Assembly (NCBI GenBank): GCA_911728435.2
Contig: OU452201.1
Span: 3,596,001-3,660,000 of the forward strand
Direction of reading: 5' to 3'
DNA length: 64,000 nt
DNA from: Apoderus coryli
Lineage: Eukaryota; Arthropoda; Insecta; Coleoptera; Attelabidae
This document shows, one piece after another, positions 40,101 to 48,611 of this stretch (the first letter of the stretch is position 1; each line of letters begins with the position of its first letter). A model generated the notes under the pieces. That model saw nothing but the letters and a program-made list of their open reading frames with translations. It did not search any database and was not told where the DNA came from. Position numbers and translations under genes: made by a program.

Positions 40101-43100
40101 TTAATTTTGATGAGTAATAGTTTTAATAAAAAAAGATATGTGCATGTGGATGTATTAATAGTAATAATAACAATTCTTTATTTCAAATAACTCTACGTAC
40201 ATATCCACAATCACACTAGCATACAAATAAATGAAACGACGTCAAAAAAGAGAAAAACAAAAAAAATTGATACTCCTAACTACATATCAAAATAATCCGC
40301 CAATTGATATGGTTCTAGTTCCACTAGTAATTTCCTAACTTCATTCTTAAATATCTTCAATCTATTTATTTCTTTGATACTGATTGGTAGTTTGTTCACA
40401 AATCTAATTATCATATTATATAATGCTGATTTTTCGGTTAGTGATAATCTGTGAGTGAAAGGTACTGCAGTAGACACAACACCAATACATAACGTTTTTA
40501 TTGTCCTTTAAATAGAATGAGTTTTGTTAATTGATTTCGAGAATGGGATTTAATTTTTGAGACTGTAGTTTTGTTATGAAATATACACGAATATTAAGAC
40601 ATTTGACACAAATAGATTTTATTAAAAAGTATATTATGTGATTTGCTGGGCTATCTAGTGCATGTTGTTCTAAAGATTGAAATAATTAAAAAGCTAAAGT
40701 GACATTATTTTATTCACTTTTAACGCAAAAATGTATAAAAAACAAATTTTTTGGAAAAATATAATGTCTACGCCCCTGGTAAAGTAAACATCTATAGAGG
40801 TTTCTATCAAAAAATAATGCTTTATCATGTTGATTTTAAATGAATTGTTGTATCAAACAGTTTTAATTAGGTAAACTGAATCCTGTTATACTACATACTA
40901 AAAGACAATAGCCTAAAGATTACTTATAATTATTAAAAACTAATAAAAACTAGAAGCGAGTTGATACATCATTCTAAGTTTTACCTATGAAACGAAATTC
41001 TGGACTTCTTTTGTTCACTGCGACTTGGGCATCCAAAAGCCACACAATGTACCATTTTATTAATATACAAAATAAATTTCTATTCCCAATTTTCACAAAT
41101 AAAATCATCAAAAATGCAAACGTAGTCTTCTGTTTTTCAGCACATAAAAAATGGCCGCCGCATTAAAAGCGTAACACTTGCCATACATTCAGATATACGA
41201 ACGTGCGGTATCCCCTCTCTTTCCTAATCTAAGGTTCTACTCATCAATTATAAGTGAATTAGAAAATTGATCGATAAAAGTTCCAATCCAATTCTTTAAA
41301 TCACCGTTTAACCAAAATTAAATTGACTCAAACTTCGAGATGCGCCACAGAAATAATTAAAAATATTTTTAGAAACAAAAGAAGAAGAAGAACCTTAAAG
41401 ATGCAAATTGTTGATGAAACTTTGAGGCAAACTAGGTTCAAAAATTGTGTCACATAAAACATCCATTTTTAAATATGATTTACAAAATATTTGGGTGTTA
41501 AAATTGTACATTACGTAATGAAATGCTTCTTCTAATTATAGATAATGGAAGTTATAAACTCCTATTCAAAACAAAGAGGTCGTGTGATTGATTTCAAAGA
41601 AATTCTATATGGCTATTGGCGTTTGGATCCACTTCATGGCGCTGATCTGATTTTAGATTTATTGTTGGTCTATAAAAAATATCGAGGCCATAAAATGACT
41701 GTGCAGGTGCGTAGGCACGCCTACGTCCAGCAGACTTTTACAGGTAGCTATAATTATTGAAATATACAGGGTGTTTTATATAGATCATAGAAAATGAATG
41801 TATTATACTACTGTTTGCATTTTGAAATAAATTCATTCAAATTTAATACCCATATTAACAAATACAATGTACGTTCCGGTGTCATATTTTACCTTCTTCA
41901 GATATTTACAAATTTACTTCAAACATAACGAAAAATCAGTTCAATAAAAAATATTGAAATATTTGATCCTACATACAAGTACTAGTATTATGATATTCAA
42001 AGATAATATTTCTAATAAATAATGTAATAAAGTTGAAAAAAAAAACAAGAACAATAATTTAATTTACTTTTTTGTTTATAATTTTAGAATAAAGTAGGTA
42101 GTTGGGTTAGTTTAGGATGAACACTGATCTGGTGCGCTCAATAAGGGCCGTTGGTCGAGGATGTTCTGATTGGGAAAGTGTTTTACTTATAATAATTATC
42201 CAGTTATATTTATATTATTTTTTAAAATTTGTATATTGGTAACTTATTATTACAATCTGGCACCGTTACATTTTATTTCTAAAATTTGACAGAAAATACG
42301 TACATTTTTAGCTTAAATTGAAGAGTGAAATATGCAAAAGGATGTGCCAATTTCGCTGTATTAGAGTTTGGTACGGTTAGAGGGTCTAAGTGCCATGAGA
42401 AACTTGCATATGTAAAATTTTTTTCATAGTGGTGTTATATTTTAGAGATATTTTAAATCCCTATCAAAAGGACCCAAGTGCCATAAAATTGCACTTGTTG
42501 TTTTTAACCTCACTTTTTGTGAAACTTTCACTTGTTATCGTAAACAAACGTTTGCGTCGTTGATTTTTTGTGTTATAATAAAGTAGTAAAGTACGAAATG
42601 AGTCATAATTTGGAAGTAATTAATGAAAATATACCATCGACGAGTAGTGATATTATACCATTGGAAATTCAAAGAAAGAAAAGAGTGAAATCCGGTGATG
42701 TTCGACAAGACAGTAAAGATCGGAGAAACAGTGGAGAGCCTTACAAAAAGCAAGATTCTTTCGTTCCAGGGAAGAAAGGCCCTTCTAAGGTTCGTTATAT
42801 TTAATAGAATATAATTTGCTTTTAGGTTTTAACATTCTTTGCTTTGTCATCTATTATCTATTACACTGTTTTTTTTTTGCCTGCAAGTTCATTACACTCG
42901 AGGCAAGAATGCTACTTTTCAAGAAGTTTTGGACACTTGGAAAATACATTGAACAACAGAATTTTTTGTTACGATTAATAGAATGTGACCATATAAATCG
43001 AAGAAGGCATGGCACTTATGAGTCTTCAGATTCAAGCAGGAGACAGCACACATTCAGATATTATTTACAACTGCCAGGGGATTCAAAAGTCGAAGTTTGC

Positions 43101-44717
43101 AGGAATACTTTTTGTGGCACCGTTTTGATCGTATGTACGTACAAAACGTGGATGCAATGAAATAGGTTCCTGTATCTTTGATTATCTAACAAAGGAATTG
43201 AATACTCCCAAGAAATCTTTAATAATCTGGTCTGCGGAGGCCAAAATAAAAATCAAGGTATTTTGGCCGTCCATATTACTTTGATTGCAAAAGGATTTTT
43301 CAATGATATTGTGCAGAAATTTCCACAGACATCATACATTTTTATCGTGCGATAGAGATTTCGGTCTGATCGAAAAAGTAAGACGGGGAAAGAAGCCGGA
43401 AGTACCCCGCGACTTAATTAAAATAATAACATCCGCTAGGCAAAATAAACCCTTTTTTGTCAAGCAAACAAATCGTTTCTTTGATTGGATGTCTATAGCT
43501 AAAAGTACTTTAAAAACTGATCATCTCGGTATATCCCAACTGGTTATGCTTAAGATGAATGCCAATTTACTGCATATTTCACTCTTCAATTATGTTTTAC
43601 CGCAATTTTTTTTTTTTTGAAATGTACTATTTCAAATGCTGTCTTTCTGATAAAAAAAAATCAGAAGATTCCTCTGTCGATAAAGTCGACGGGTACCCAT
43701 AATGTTTTATATCGAACGTAACACCCAAATAAAATGAGAAAAAAAAATAATTAGTTAATAAATTATTTGTTTTTAGGTATATTCGTCCGAGAAATATCCA
43801 CCCACGCAAAAACTAACTCCAAAGCACCATCTGAACTACCCGTTCATCAAAAATTCGTTCAACAAATCTTCTCGAAAATCACTGAGAATCTTCAACCAAT
43901 CATCAATTTGTCACCAGAATCAACAAAAAACCACCATCTGAACTTTATCTTACCGTTATCCGGTCGGTATAGCGTATTCCAACGTTTCCTGACGATGTAC
44001 GAGCATATATGCATTAAAGCACACGAAATGTCAACCTTATATATAGTTTTGTATCGAGATAAACTGTACCCAACAGATTATGACAGTTCTAAACGATTAG
44101 TTGAAGAGTATAAACGAAAATATCCCTACAGTGATATTAGAATAATCGATAGTAATACTGAATCATTTTCCCGCGCTAGTGCACTACAAAAAGTCGTAAA
44201 TTTATTAAATAATAACGACTTAATGATATTTATCGATGTTGATATTATGTTTAACGGTAGATCTTTGGAAAGATTTCGAAAAAACACTATATTCAATAGT
44301 ACAGTATATTTCCCGATTGTTTATAGTCAATATAACCCGAAATTACTAATGAACGACACTCTCGCCAACCATAAAATTGTTATCAACAGAACAACTGGAT
44401 TCTGGCGGCAATTCGGGTTCGGTATCTGTAGCATTTTCAAAATAGACTATGTGAACATTGGTGGTTTCAATCTTGAGATTAAAGGTTGGGGTAATGAAGA
44501 CGTGACATTCTTCGATAATGTGGTGAAATCGAATTTAAAAATTGTGCGCGCTGTCGATCCAGGTTTAATTCATGTGTACCATAATGTATATTGTGAGAGA
44601 GAACTACCGATTGATCAGATGAACATGTGTCTGGGTACTCGAGCTAGTACGTTGGGATCGTTAAGTACGTTACAAGATATGTTTAGTAGATATAAATACC
44701 TATTCGGGATCAGTTGA
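25117..44717 (+). CDS. CHSY1: Chondroitin sulfate synthase (bifunctional GT31/GT7 glycosyltransferase)
   Basis: A Golgi type II membrane enzyme that extends the chondroitin chain by adding GlcA and GalNAc in turn. Seven coding exons join in phase: 25117-25529, 27946-28264, 38079-38219, 39189-39372, 39563-39720, 41542-41743 and 43777-44717, giving 785 aa (human CHSY1 802). A short basic N-terminus and a hydrophobic anchor (residues about 8-24) precede the GT31 domain, which has ADDDVYVR at about 142-149. The linker holds AITLHP and RGRVIDFKEILYGYWR. The GT7 domain has ILPLSGRY, FIDVDIMF (DVD at about 626-628) and GWGNED at about 709-714. Intron 2 is 9.8 kb and needs a GC donor (GAG|GCGAGT) to keep the frame. 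Introns 2 and 6 carry transposon fragments. The coding sequence looks intact. Confidence 0.95.
26262..26340 (+). pseudogene. tRNA-like sequence (tRNA pseudogene or SINE head), CGC anticodon
   Basis: A tRNA-like run includes an A-box-like GTGGCGTAATTGATAG, an anticodon arm GCTTCGCATGC whose loop would expose CGC (alanine), and a perfect B-box word GGGTTCGAATCCCAG, followed by a T run (26,332-26,342) that would stop RNA polymerase III. The acceptor strands do not pair and the anticodon stem depends on G-T pairs, so a functional tRNA is unlikely. It sits in intron 1 of the chondroitin sulfate synthase gene, in the same orientation. A tRNA-derived SINE head is an equal possibility. Confidence 0.5.
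30240..31252. repeat. Foldback element with arms of about 400 bases (family B)
   Basis: Left arm about 30,240-30,617 and right arm about 30,805-31,252 are inverted copies, separated by about 190 bases. Shared words, read from the ends inward, are TTTATTATGCTGTCAAAATA, GACGTTTCGGTGC, GCACCTTCATCAGGCTTTCC, a long A/T tract, and CATAGTTTGGTCTTTCTCAA with TACTCTGGTATA. The pair of words CGTTTCGG and TCATCAGG is a common feature of insect repeats. No transposase is encoded; open frames crossing the arms are artefacts of the palindrome. Confidence 0.7.
31253..31800 (+). mobile_element. Mariner element, 3' part with internal deletion
   Basis: The plus strand from about 31,300 reads as a cecropia-type mariner transposase: LTDLHKTQRLGSALTFLERY, then IVTGDETWVAYVTPESKQQS with the first catalytic Asp, FWDRKGVLLVEFLPR, and then it jumps directly to SQAAEFYEEGIQKLVPRYD and the C-terminus, stopping at 31,699-31,701. 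The missing middle held the second and third catalytic Asp residues, so it cannot be active. The 3' end with CAAAACGGTACTTACTT follows to about 31,800. Bases 31,253-31,282 are an inverted copy of 31,613-31,645 from its own C-terminal region, marking a rearranged 5' end. Confidence 0.75.
32591..32617. repeat. Exact inverted partner of bases 10,095-10,121
   Basis: The 27 bases starting GCGTTCACAATACTTTCCCT are the exact reverse complement of 10,095-10,121, although the flanks differ beyond a few bases. An exact match of this length in decayed intergenic DNA suggests a shared repeat family or a conserved functional word inside one. Confidence 0.55.
33056..35080. repeat. Foldback family A copy split by a LINE insertion
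   Basis: The left part (33,056-33,340) starts with TGTGTCCACGGA, passes an ACTACAATTTCAAATGCC segment and the CACAATTGGTGTAATAAATC block, and stops at TTTTTGATATA. The right part resumes at about 34,937 with CCCTGTATAATAATCG and ends with TCCGTGGACACA. Put side by side, the two parts correspond to the copy at 10.67-11.24 kb, with most of the left arm deleted. The intervening 1.6 kb is the LINE listed separately. Confidence 0.7.
33341..34936 (+). mobile_element. 5'-truncated non-LTR retrotransposon with reverse-transcriptase frame (jockey-like)
   Basis: The open frame runs from 33,341 without a start codon to TAA at 34,552-34,554, so only the C-terminal two thirds of the polymerase is present. 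It begins inside the EQFGF block, then shows [40 protein letters not shown], the catalytic FADDT box, and a C-terminal region ending LLEKAYYSLEDYFADAW. There are no internal stops over about 400 codons, which points to a recent insertion. The 3' UTR ends with AATAAAGTTAAAGATAATAT just before the target sequence resumes. The endonuclease and ORF1 are missing. It lies in intron 2 of the chondroitin sulfate synthase gene, same strand. Confidence 0.85.
35804..37257 (+). mobile_element. Tc1/mariner-superfamily element with arms of about 540 bases and broken transposase
   Basis: The ends ACAGGGTGTCCCCTCTCAAT (35,804) and its near match read inward from about 37,257 belong to inverted arms spanning 35,804-36,351 and about 36,710-37,257. 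The core encodes the C-terminal half of an IS630-like transposase: FQHDGCPAHFARTVRGYLDQ with the second catalytic Asp, RSPDLAPLDFFL, then a TAG where Trp is expected (about 36,569-36,571), then GEMGRL and a C-terminal tail ending at 36,761-36,763. The arms include the last codons of the transposase, so the left arm carries an inverted copy of that end. The first catalytic Asp and the DNA-binding domain are absent. It lies in intron 2 of the chondroitin sulfate synthase gene. Confidence 0.8.
37392..37560. repeat. MITE-like element with ACAGGGTGT-type ends
   Basis: The left end reads AGAGGGTGTACCACGG and the right end CCGCTGGGACACCCTGTAT. The last 38 bases or so recur in direct orientation at 56,556-56,596, and the outermost 22 recur inverted at 29,049-29,070. 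Non-coding. Confidence 0.55.
38722..38866. repeat. Short MITE with inverted ends of about 25 bases
   Basis: Left end ACAGGGTGTTTCAAAAAAAC with GCGG following; right end, read inverted, ACAGGGTGTTCCAAAAAGAC with GCGG following. The total is about 145 bases, AT-rich between the ends. It lies in intron 3 of the chondroitin sulfate synthase gene. Confidence 0.65.
39947..40069 (+). CDS. Candidate alternative terminal exon of the chondroitin sulfate synthase gene
   Basis: After exon 5 (ending 39,720, phase 0) the intron contains a good acceptor, TTTTAATTCTATCCGCAG, followed by 40 open codons in the matching phase (DANSVKRARRFYSYTSKESG onward, ending PLDSEA) and a TAA at 40,067-40,069. A canonical AATAAA follows at 40,125-40,130. 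The segment is clearly richer in G and C than the flanking intron. Conserved family members go directly from the DIVRE word to MEVIN, which here is the exon at 41,542, so this exon is not part of the normal product. If used, it would end the protein after the GT31 domain and linker, without the GT7 domain. I do not recognise the 40-residue tail. Chance is possible. Confidence 0.4.
   Translation, partial: DANSVKRARRFYSYTSKESGPVTVPVVVLPPSTYPLDSEA
40147..40500 (-). mobile_element. LINE 3' end fragment
   Basis: The minus strand encodes a polymerase C-terminal tail: PFTHRLSLTEKSALYNMIIR, then FVNKLPISIKEINRLKIFK and VRKLLVELEPYQLADYFDM, then a stop at 40,282-40,280. This parallels the tail of the LINE at 33.3-34.9 kb (ALVKKSLLYDSRRMYNHLPP), so it is the same broad type but diverged. 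A short 3' UTR and an ATTATT-type repeat tail end the fragment at about 40,147. It lies in intron 5 of the synthase gene, opposite strand, just past the candidate alternative exon. Confidence 0.65.
42598..43590 (+). pseudogene. Broken copy of an insect repeat-family gene (DUF7869-like, transposon-associated)
   Basis: Four blocks in changing frames follow the order of a gene family repeated in many insect genomes. First is a basic N-terminus (KKRVKSGDVRQDSKDRRNSG) starting from a Met at 42,598. Then, after a possible intron (AAG|GTTCGT to CTGCAAG|TTC), comes FITLEARMLLFKKFWTLGKY with RRQHTFRYYLQLPGDSKVEV and CRNTFCGTVL. After frameshifts come CGGQNKNQGILAVHITLIAK and, last, FLSCDRDFGLIEKVRRGKKP. 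I link the GGQNKN and DRDFG words to the domain I know as DUF7869, from memory. It lies in intron 6 of the chondroitin sulfate synthase gene, same strand, and is non-functional as it stands. Confidence 0.55.
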
Positions 44718-44773
44718 GAACCGGAATTTTATAAGGTAGAAGACGACATTATCAATACCGTAGACATTAAAAT

Positions 44774-45074
44774 ATTATGACCCTTGATTTAGCCATAACG
44801 AGAAAAACCGAGCAAACAACTTCGATGTTCATAATGTTATTGTGTGCCAATCGAGAGTCAGGTTCTCTCTCCCATGCCGTTATGCAGACAAATGTGCGGG
44901 TTTTAATATTGTTTTTATCAATTTAGTAACCGTAAAAGGAACTTCCAACAACTTTTAAATATTCGCATGTAGATAAAAAAAACTTATAGAGCAAACTTAT
45001 AATTACTGTATTAACAGAACATCGAATTTTCTTGGTCGGTGTTTCAGGTTATGGCTAAATCAAGGGTCATAATG
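44774..45074. repeat. MITE of about 300 bases with 25-base inverted ends
   Basis: The left end ATTATGACCCTTGATTTAGC continues CATAAC, and the right end is its reverse complement at 45,049-45,074. The arms then diverge. It begins about 55 bases past the chondroitin sulfate synthase stop codon, so it lies in or just after that 3' UTR. Confidence 0.7.
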
Positions 45075-45481
45075 TTTATATGAATATAACGCATATTTTT
45101 GACGACTGTATATCTGTTTTGTATACAAATGTCTACTTGCAGTAACCAGTGATGATCAAAATTGATTTTACTTGAAGTCGTGCCATGACAATCGCTACTT
45201 GTCCTGGGGGCAGTAGTTGTTTATAGTTTTTTAATCATAATGTCTCTATTTTATATTCAACATAAATTATCAAAAGTTCCCTCCACAATAATTGGCAATT
45301 CTTCATAATACTCAAGGCTGCTCCTAGACATTTGTAAAATGACTGTGATTTTGTCTGCAACTAGATAAATTGTAATATTTTTGTTGTTTTAATACTCATT
45401 ATTTGTTCATTTTTTAAATGTTTCTGTATTTTTGTATATGTTAATATTGTATTAAAAACTATTAAAAAAACATAAATGATA

Positions 45482-45570
45482 CAAATATCTAAGGACCAAT
45501 ACAACTGATCACAACAGATTAATAATTGCTAGCGTTTTTTGGTGTTGTATTGCTCCCTAGATATTTGAAT
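45482..45570. repeat. Short hairpin between two convergent genes
   Basis: Arms of about 25 bases (CAAATATCTAAGGACCAATA at the left, mirrored by TATTGCTCCCTAGATATTTG at the right) enclose a loop of about 35 bases. It lies just beyond the 3' end of the phenylalanyl-tRNA synthetase gene. It could be a small MITE remnant or a 3'-end structure. Confidence 0.45.
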
Positions 45571-45592
45571 CTTCTTTTTTTTATCCCACCAA

Positions 45593-45598
45593 TTTATT
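45593..45598 (-). terminator. Candidate poly(A) signal of the phenylalanyl-tRNA synthetase alpha gene
   Basis: The minus strand reads AATAAA one base past the TAA stop at 45,602-45,600. If it is the one used, the 3' UTR would be extremely short. Confidence 0.35.
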
Positions 45599-45599
45599 A

Positions 45600-47481
45600 T
45601 TAATTAAATCTACAAATAGGACTCTTTTGCACCATCTCTAGATCAACTTTCGGCCCTACTAGATCTCTTATATTATTAAATCCATATTTGATCATAGTGG
45701 GCCGTTCTAATGACAGACCCCAAGCAATGACAGTGACGTCTTCGCGAAGACCCATTGGCAATAACATTTCGGGTCTAAAAATACCTGAATTACCAATTTC
45801 TATCCATTTTCTAAGACCTGGATGGAAACAGAATATCTCCATGCTGGGTTCCGTGTACGGGTTGTAAGCTGGCTTGAATTCCAGTTCAGTGATACCTGAA
45901 ATGTACGATTTTTTAACCTAGCAACAATTTGAAACAAGTGCTTCTAGTTTAAATAAAATACAATATACCTCAATTGGTGTAAGTAATGTGTAATTAAACT
46001 TACCCAGTTTTTTGAAGAACTCAGTAAAAATGCCAATCAAATCGCCAAGACTAAGATTAAAATCAGCTATCAGGCCCTCAACTTGATGGAACTCAGCTAA
46101 ATGAGTAGCATCTAGAGTTTCATTACGGAACACTTTATCTATACTGAACAGTTTGATGGGTACAAAATGTGGCAGCTGTGCTAATTCATACAATATTCTG
46201 GCGCTGACAGCAGTTGTATGAGTTCTCAATAAGTTTTTTTGAGCCTCTTCTATCTTCCAGTCGTAACCATAACTAATACAAATATAAATAGACTTTAATC
46301 ATCTATTTTCCGCGGTTGTGGCATATAGAAAATAATAATTTTTCGACTTCACTGAAAGTTATGCTATATCCGATCTTGTTATATCACAGCATAAAGAACA
46401 AACTTTCAATTTAGGATTGAACATATAATAAAGGCATTTAAAGACAGTCGTAGAAAAATATATCATTACTGGCTAAGTATGTGATATATTAATACGTTTT
46501 CAACTTACCCCTGTGACCCATATCCTCCAGAACTATGCACCTTTTTAACTTTCTCCACATACTTTTCTGGAAATTGTGTACTAACTGCTGGATTGGATAT
46601 AAAAAACGTATCGTGTGCATCTCTAGCCGGATGTTGTTGTGGCTGGAACAATGCATCAAAGTTCCAGAAAGAACTCTCAACATAATTATTTGTTGCCATT
46701 TCCGAAAATCCCATTTCCAAAAATATTTGCCTAAACTCTGAGCGAACCTTGAGCAACGGATGTAGATAACCAGACTCTGGCGATACACCTAAAGCATCAA
46801 AGTTATATTCCTTAAATTTTAGGGTTTTCCAAGAACCATTTTGTAACATTTCACTGGTTAAATCTGTCTCAAGCTTGGTTAAAGTTAAACTAAACTCTGG
46901 GCCTTTCTTCAGGACAAAGCTTTTTAAAATAGCTTCTTGAATTAGTTTTCGTTTCTTGTATTCTGCTTTATCTTTATCTGAAATATCAGTAGTTTGTCCG
47001 GAAGATATTAATTTTAAATGTTCCTGGACAATATCAGTAATTGACGGCACCTTCTGCTTAATTAAAGCTGGTGTGGTAGATTTGTCTAAAAATACCCAAC
47101 CATTCGACATTGCTTTACTAAATCCGACTTTAGCATTAGGAATTTTCATTAAAGTGGGTTGCTCCATCCCACTATCTGATAAACAGTTATAAATATTGGC
47201 CTCATGACTACCTATAATGAAACAAGATATTTGAAATTGTTTTATTGACCATAGTTTCGTTCGTCTTTACCTTGTTCTGCTACCAATTTTCCTTCTTCAG
47301 TAAGTTCAATACTTTTCTCACTTACTGGATCAGCTGTTACTAGATTGCCCTGTGCCTGTATACTTTTTAAGGCTCCTATAACTTTTTGATGGTCTTCATT
47401 AAATACTTCCGCTAGTCTTCTTGTATTTACCTCATCATGTTCCGATACATATTTTAATATTTTATCCACTAATGAAGACAT
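45600..47481 (-). CDS. FARSA: Phenylalanine-tRNA ligase alpha subunit, cytosolic
   Basis: Catalytic subunit of the alpha2-beta2 enzyme that attaches phenylalanine to tRNA(Phe) for cytosolic translation. Four coding exons join in phase on the minus strand: 47481-47271, 47211-46509, 46272-46004 and 45895-45600, giving 492 aa (human 508). The N-terminus ([20 protein letters not shown]) starts the helical domains expected to contact tRNA; the class II core shows [36 protein letters not shown], motif 2 as [20 protein letters not shown], and motif 3 as [13 protein letters not shown]. All introns are short and GT-AG. I see no stops or frameshifts. Its 3' end faces that of the chondroitin sulfate synthase gene. 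Confidence 0.97.
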
Positions 47482-48611
47482 AGTAGTTAATCTTAGATTA
47501 ATTAGTTAACAGATTTATCAAAAAACGAAAAAAAAAAGAGTTAGGTTAAATAAGAAAATACGGAATTTGTCTCTTCTTTTCTAAATAATCATTAGGGATT
47601 TAGTTTGAGCCAAACCATTTGTCTTTATAGTATTTTTAAAGCCTTTGCAGTAAAAGACATTATCGAAACTTGAAACCATTACAACAATCAACCGTACGTC
47701 ATAGTAAAAATAAGAGAAAATATGTTTTGTTTGGCGGAAAACACTTTATTTGCTTCGTCTGTTATTGCTGTATCAACCACAGAAACCACATACAAAGTCT
47801 TACGTTTTCAACTTATAAAACAATATACTACTGTCTACTGTATTTTACATTTCTCAAAACAAAATCTAAGCCTGTAAAAGTAAATTAACCTGGGTTGAGC
47901 CAAACATAATTATTACACTCTGGATGCCTGTAATACCTATTGTCTTTTACTTTCCATAAAAACTTTTCTAATTAATTATATTTAAATTTCCCGCGATTTA
48001 GCGCGCACGTAGATTGTCGGTTGAAAAGTCCACAGTCCACAGCCGGACTCTAGACGCTTGTAGGCGGATGTCGGATGCAGTAATGTACGACACCGGAGTA
48101 TACATATTGCTCACTTATTACAAAGTTTGTTATTTAATAATGTCCGCTTCAGGAATTTTGAATAGGATATTTTAGGGAATGGAGATATATTATGCTACAC
48201 ATTTCAGAAACTCTTATATATAGCAGGTACTTTAAATAATCACAAAATCAGAGTGTGCCTAGGTATTTAATACTTTGTGCCTTATGAGACTTCTAGATTA
48301 TCAGTGACATTATTGGTGGTGACAGATGTCAGCTGAGGAAATTTTTAAATTCTCTACTGCTCAAAAAGTGTGATTTAATTTTAAGATTAGTTAATCTATT
48401 CAAATAATACCTAGGTATGTACCCAAAATCATCATTTATGATAGAGAATGAACACTATTACTATATATTTATATAATAAGATAACATAATCTCTCTTATG
48501 CAAGAAATAATGAAATGTTTGGTAATCTATTAATGCAATATTGCATGTTTATTTATTTTAATATAAAATGTAAAAATATAATCTACACAATAGAGGAGTA
48601 ATTAAATTAGA
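47482..48611. other. Intergenic between two minus-strand genes
   Basis: The promoter of the phenylalanyl-tRNA synthetase gene should lie just above 47,481. A less AT-rich patch at about 47,990-48,100 has no recognisable frame. Nothing else is supported except the acyl-CoA dehydrogenase poly(A) signal at the right end. Confidence 0.45.
48548..48557 (-). terminator. Candidate double poly(A) signal of the acyl-CoA dehydrogenase gene
   Basis: The minus strand reads AATAAATAAA, two overlapping canonical hexamers, about 55 bases past the stop codon at 48,614-48,612. Confidence 0.6.

Noticed and set aside
41545..41760. Apparent Met-initiated small protein
   Set aside because: The Met is internal: the frame is exon 6 of chondroitin sulfate synthase, entered by splicing at 41,542 and left at 41,743.
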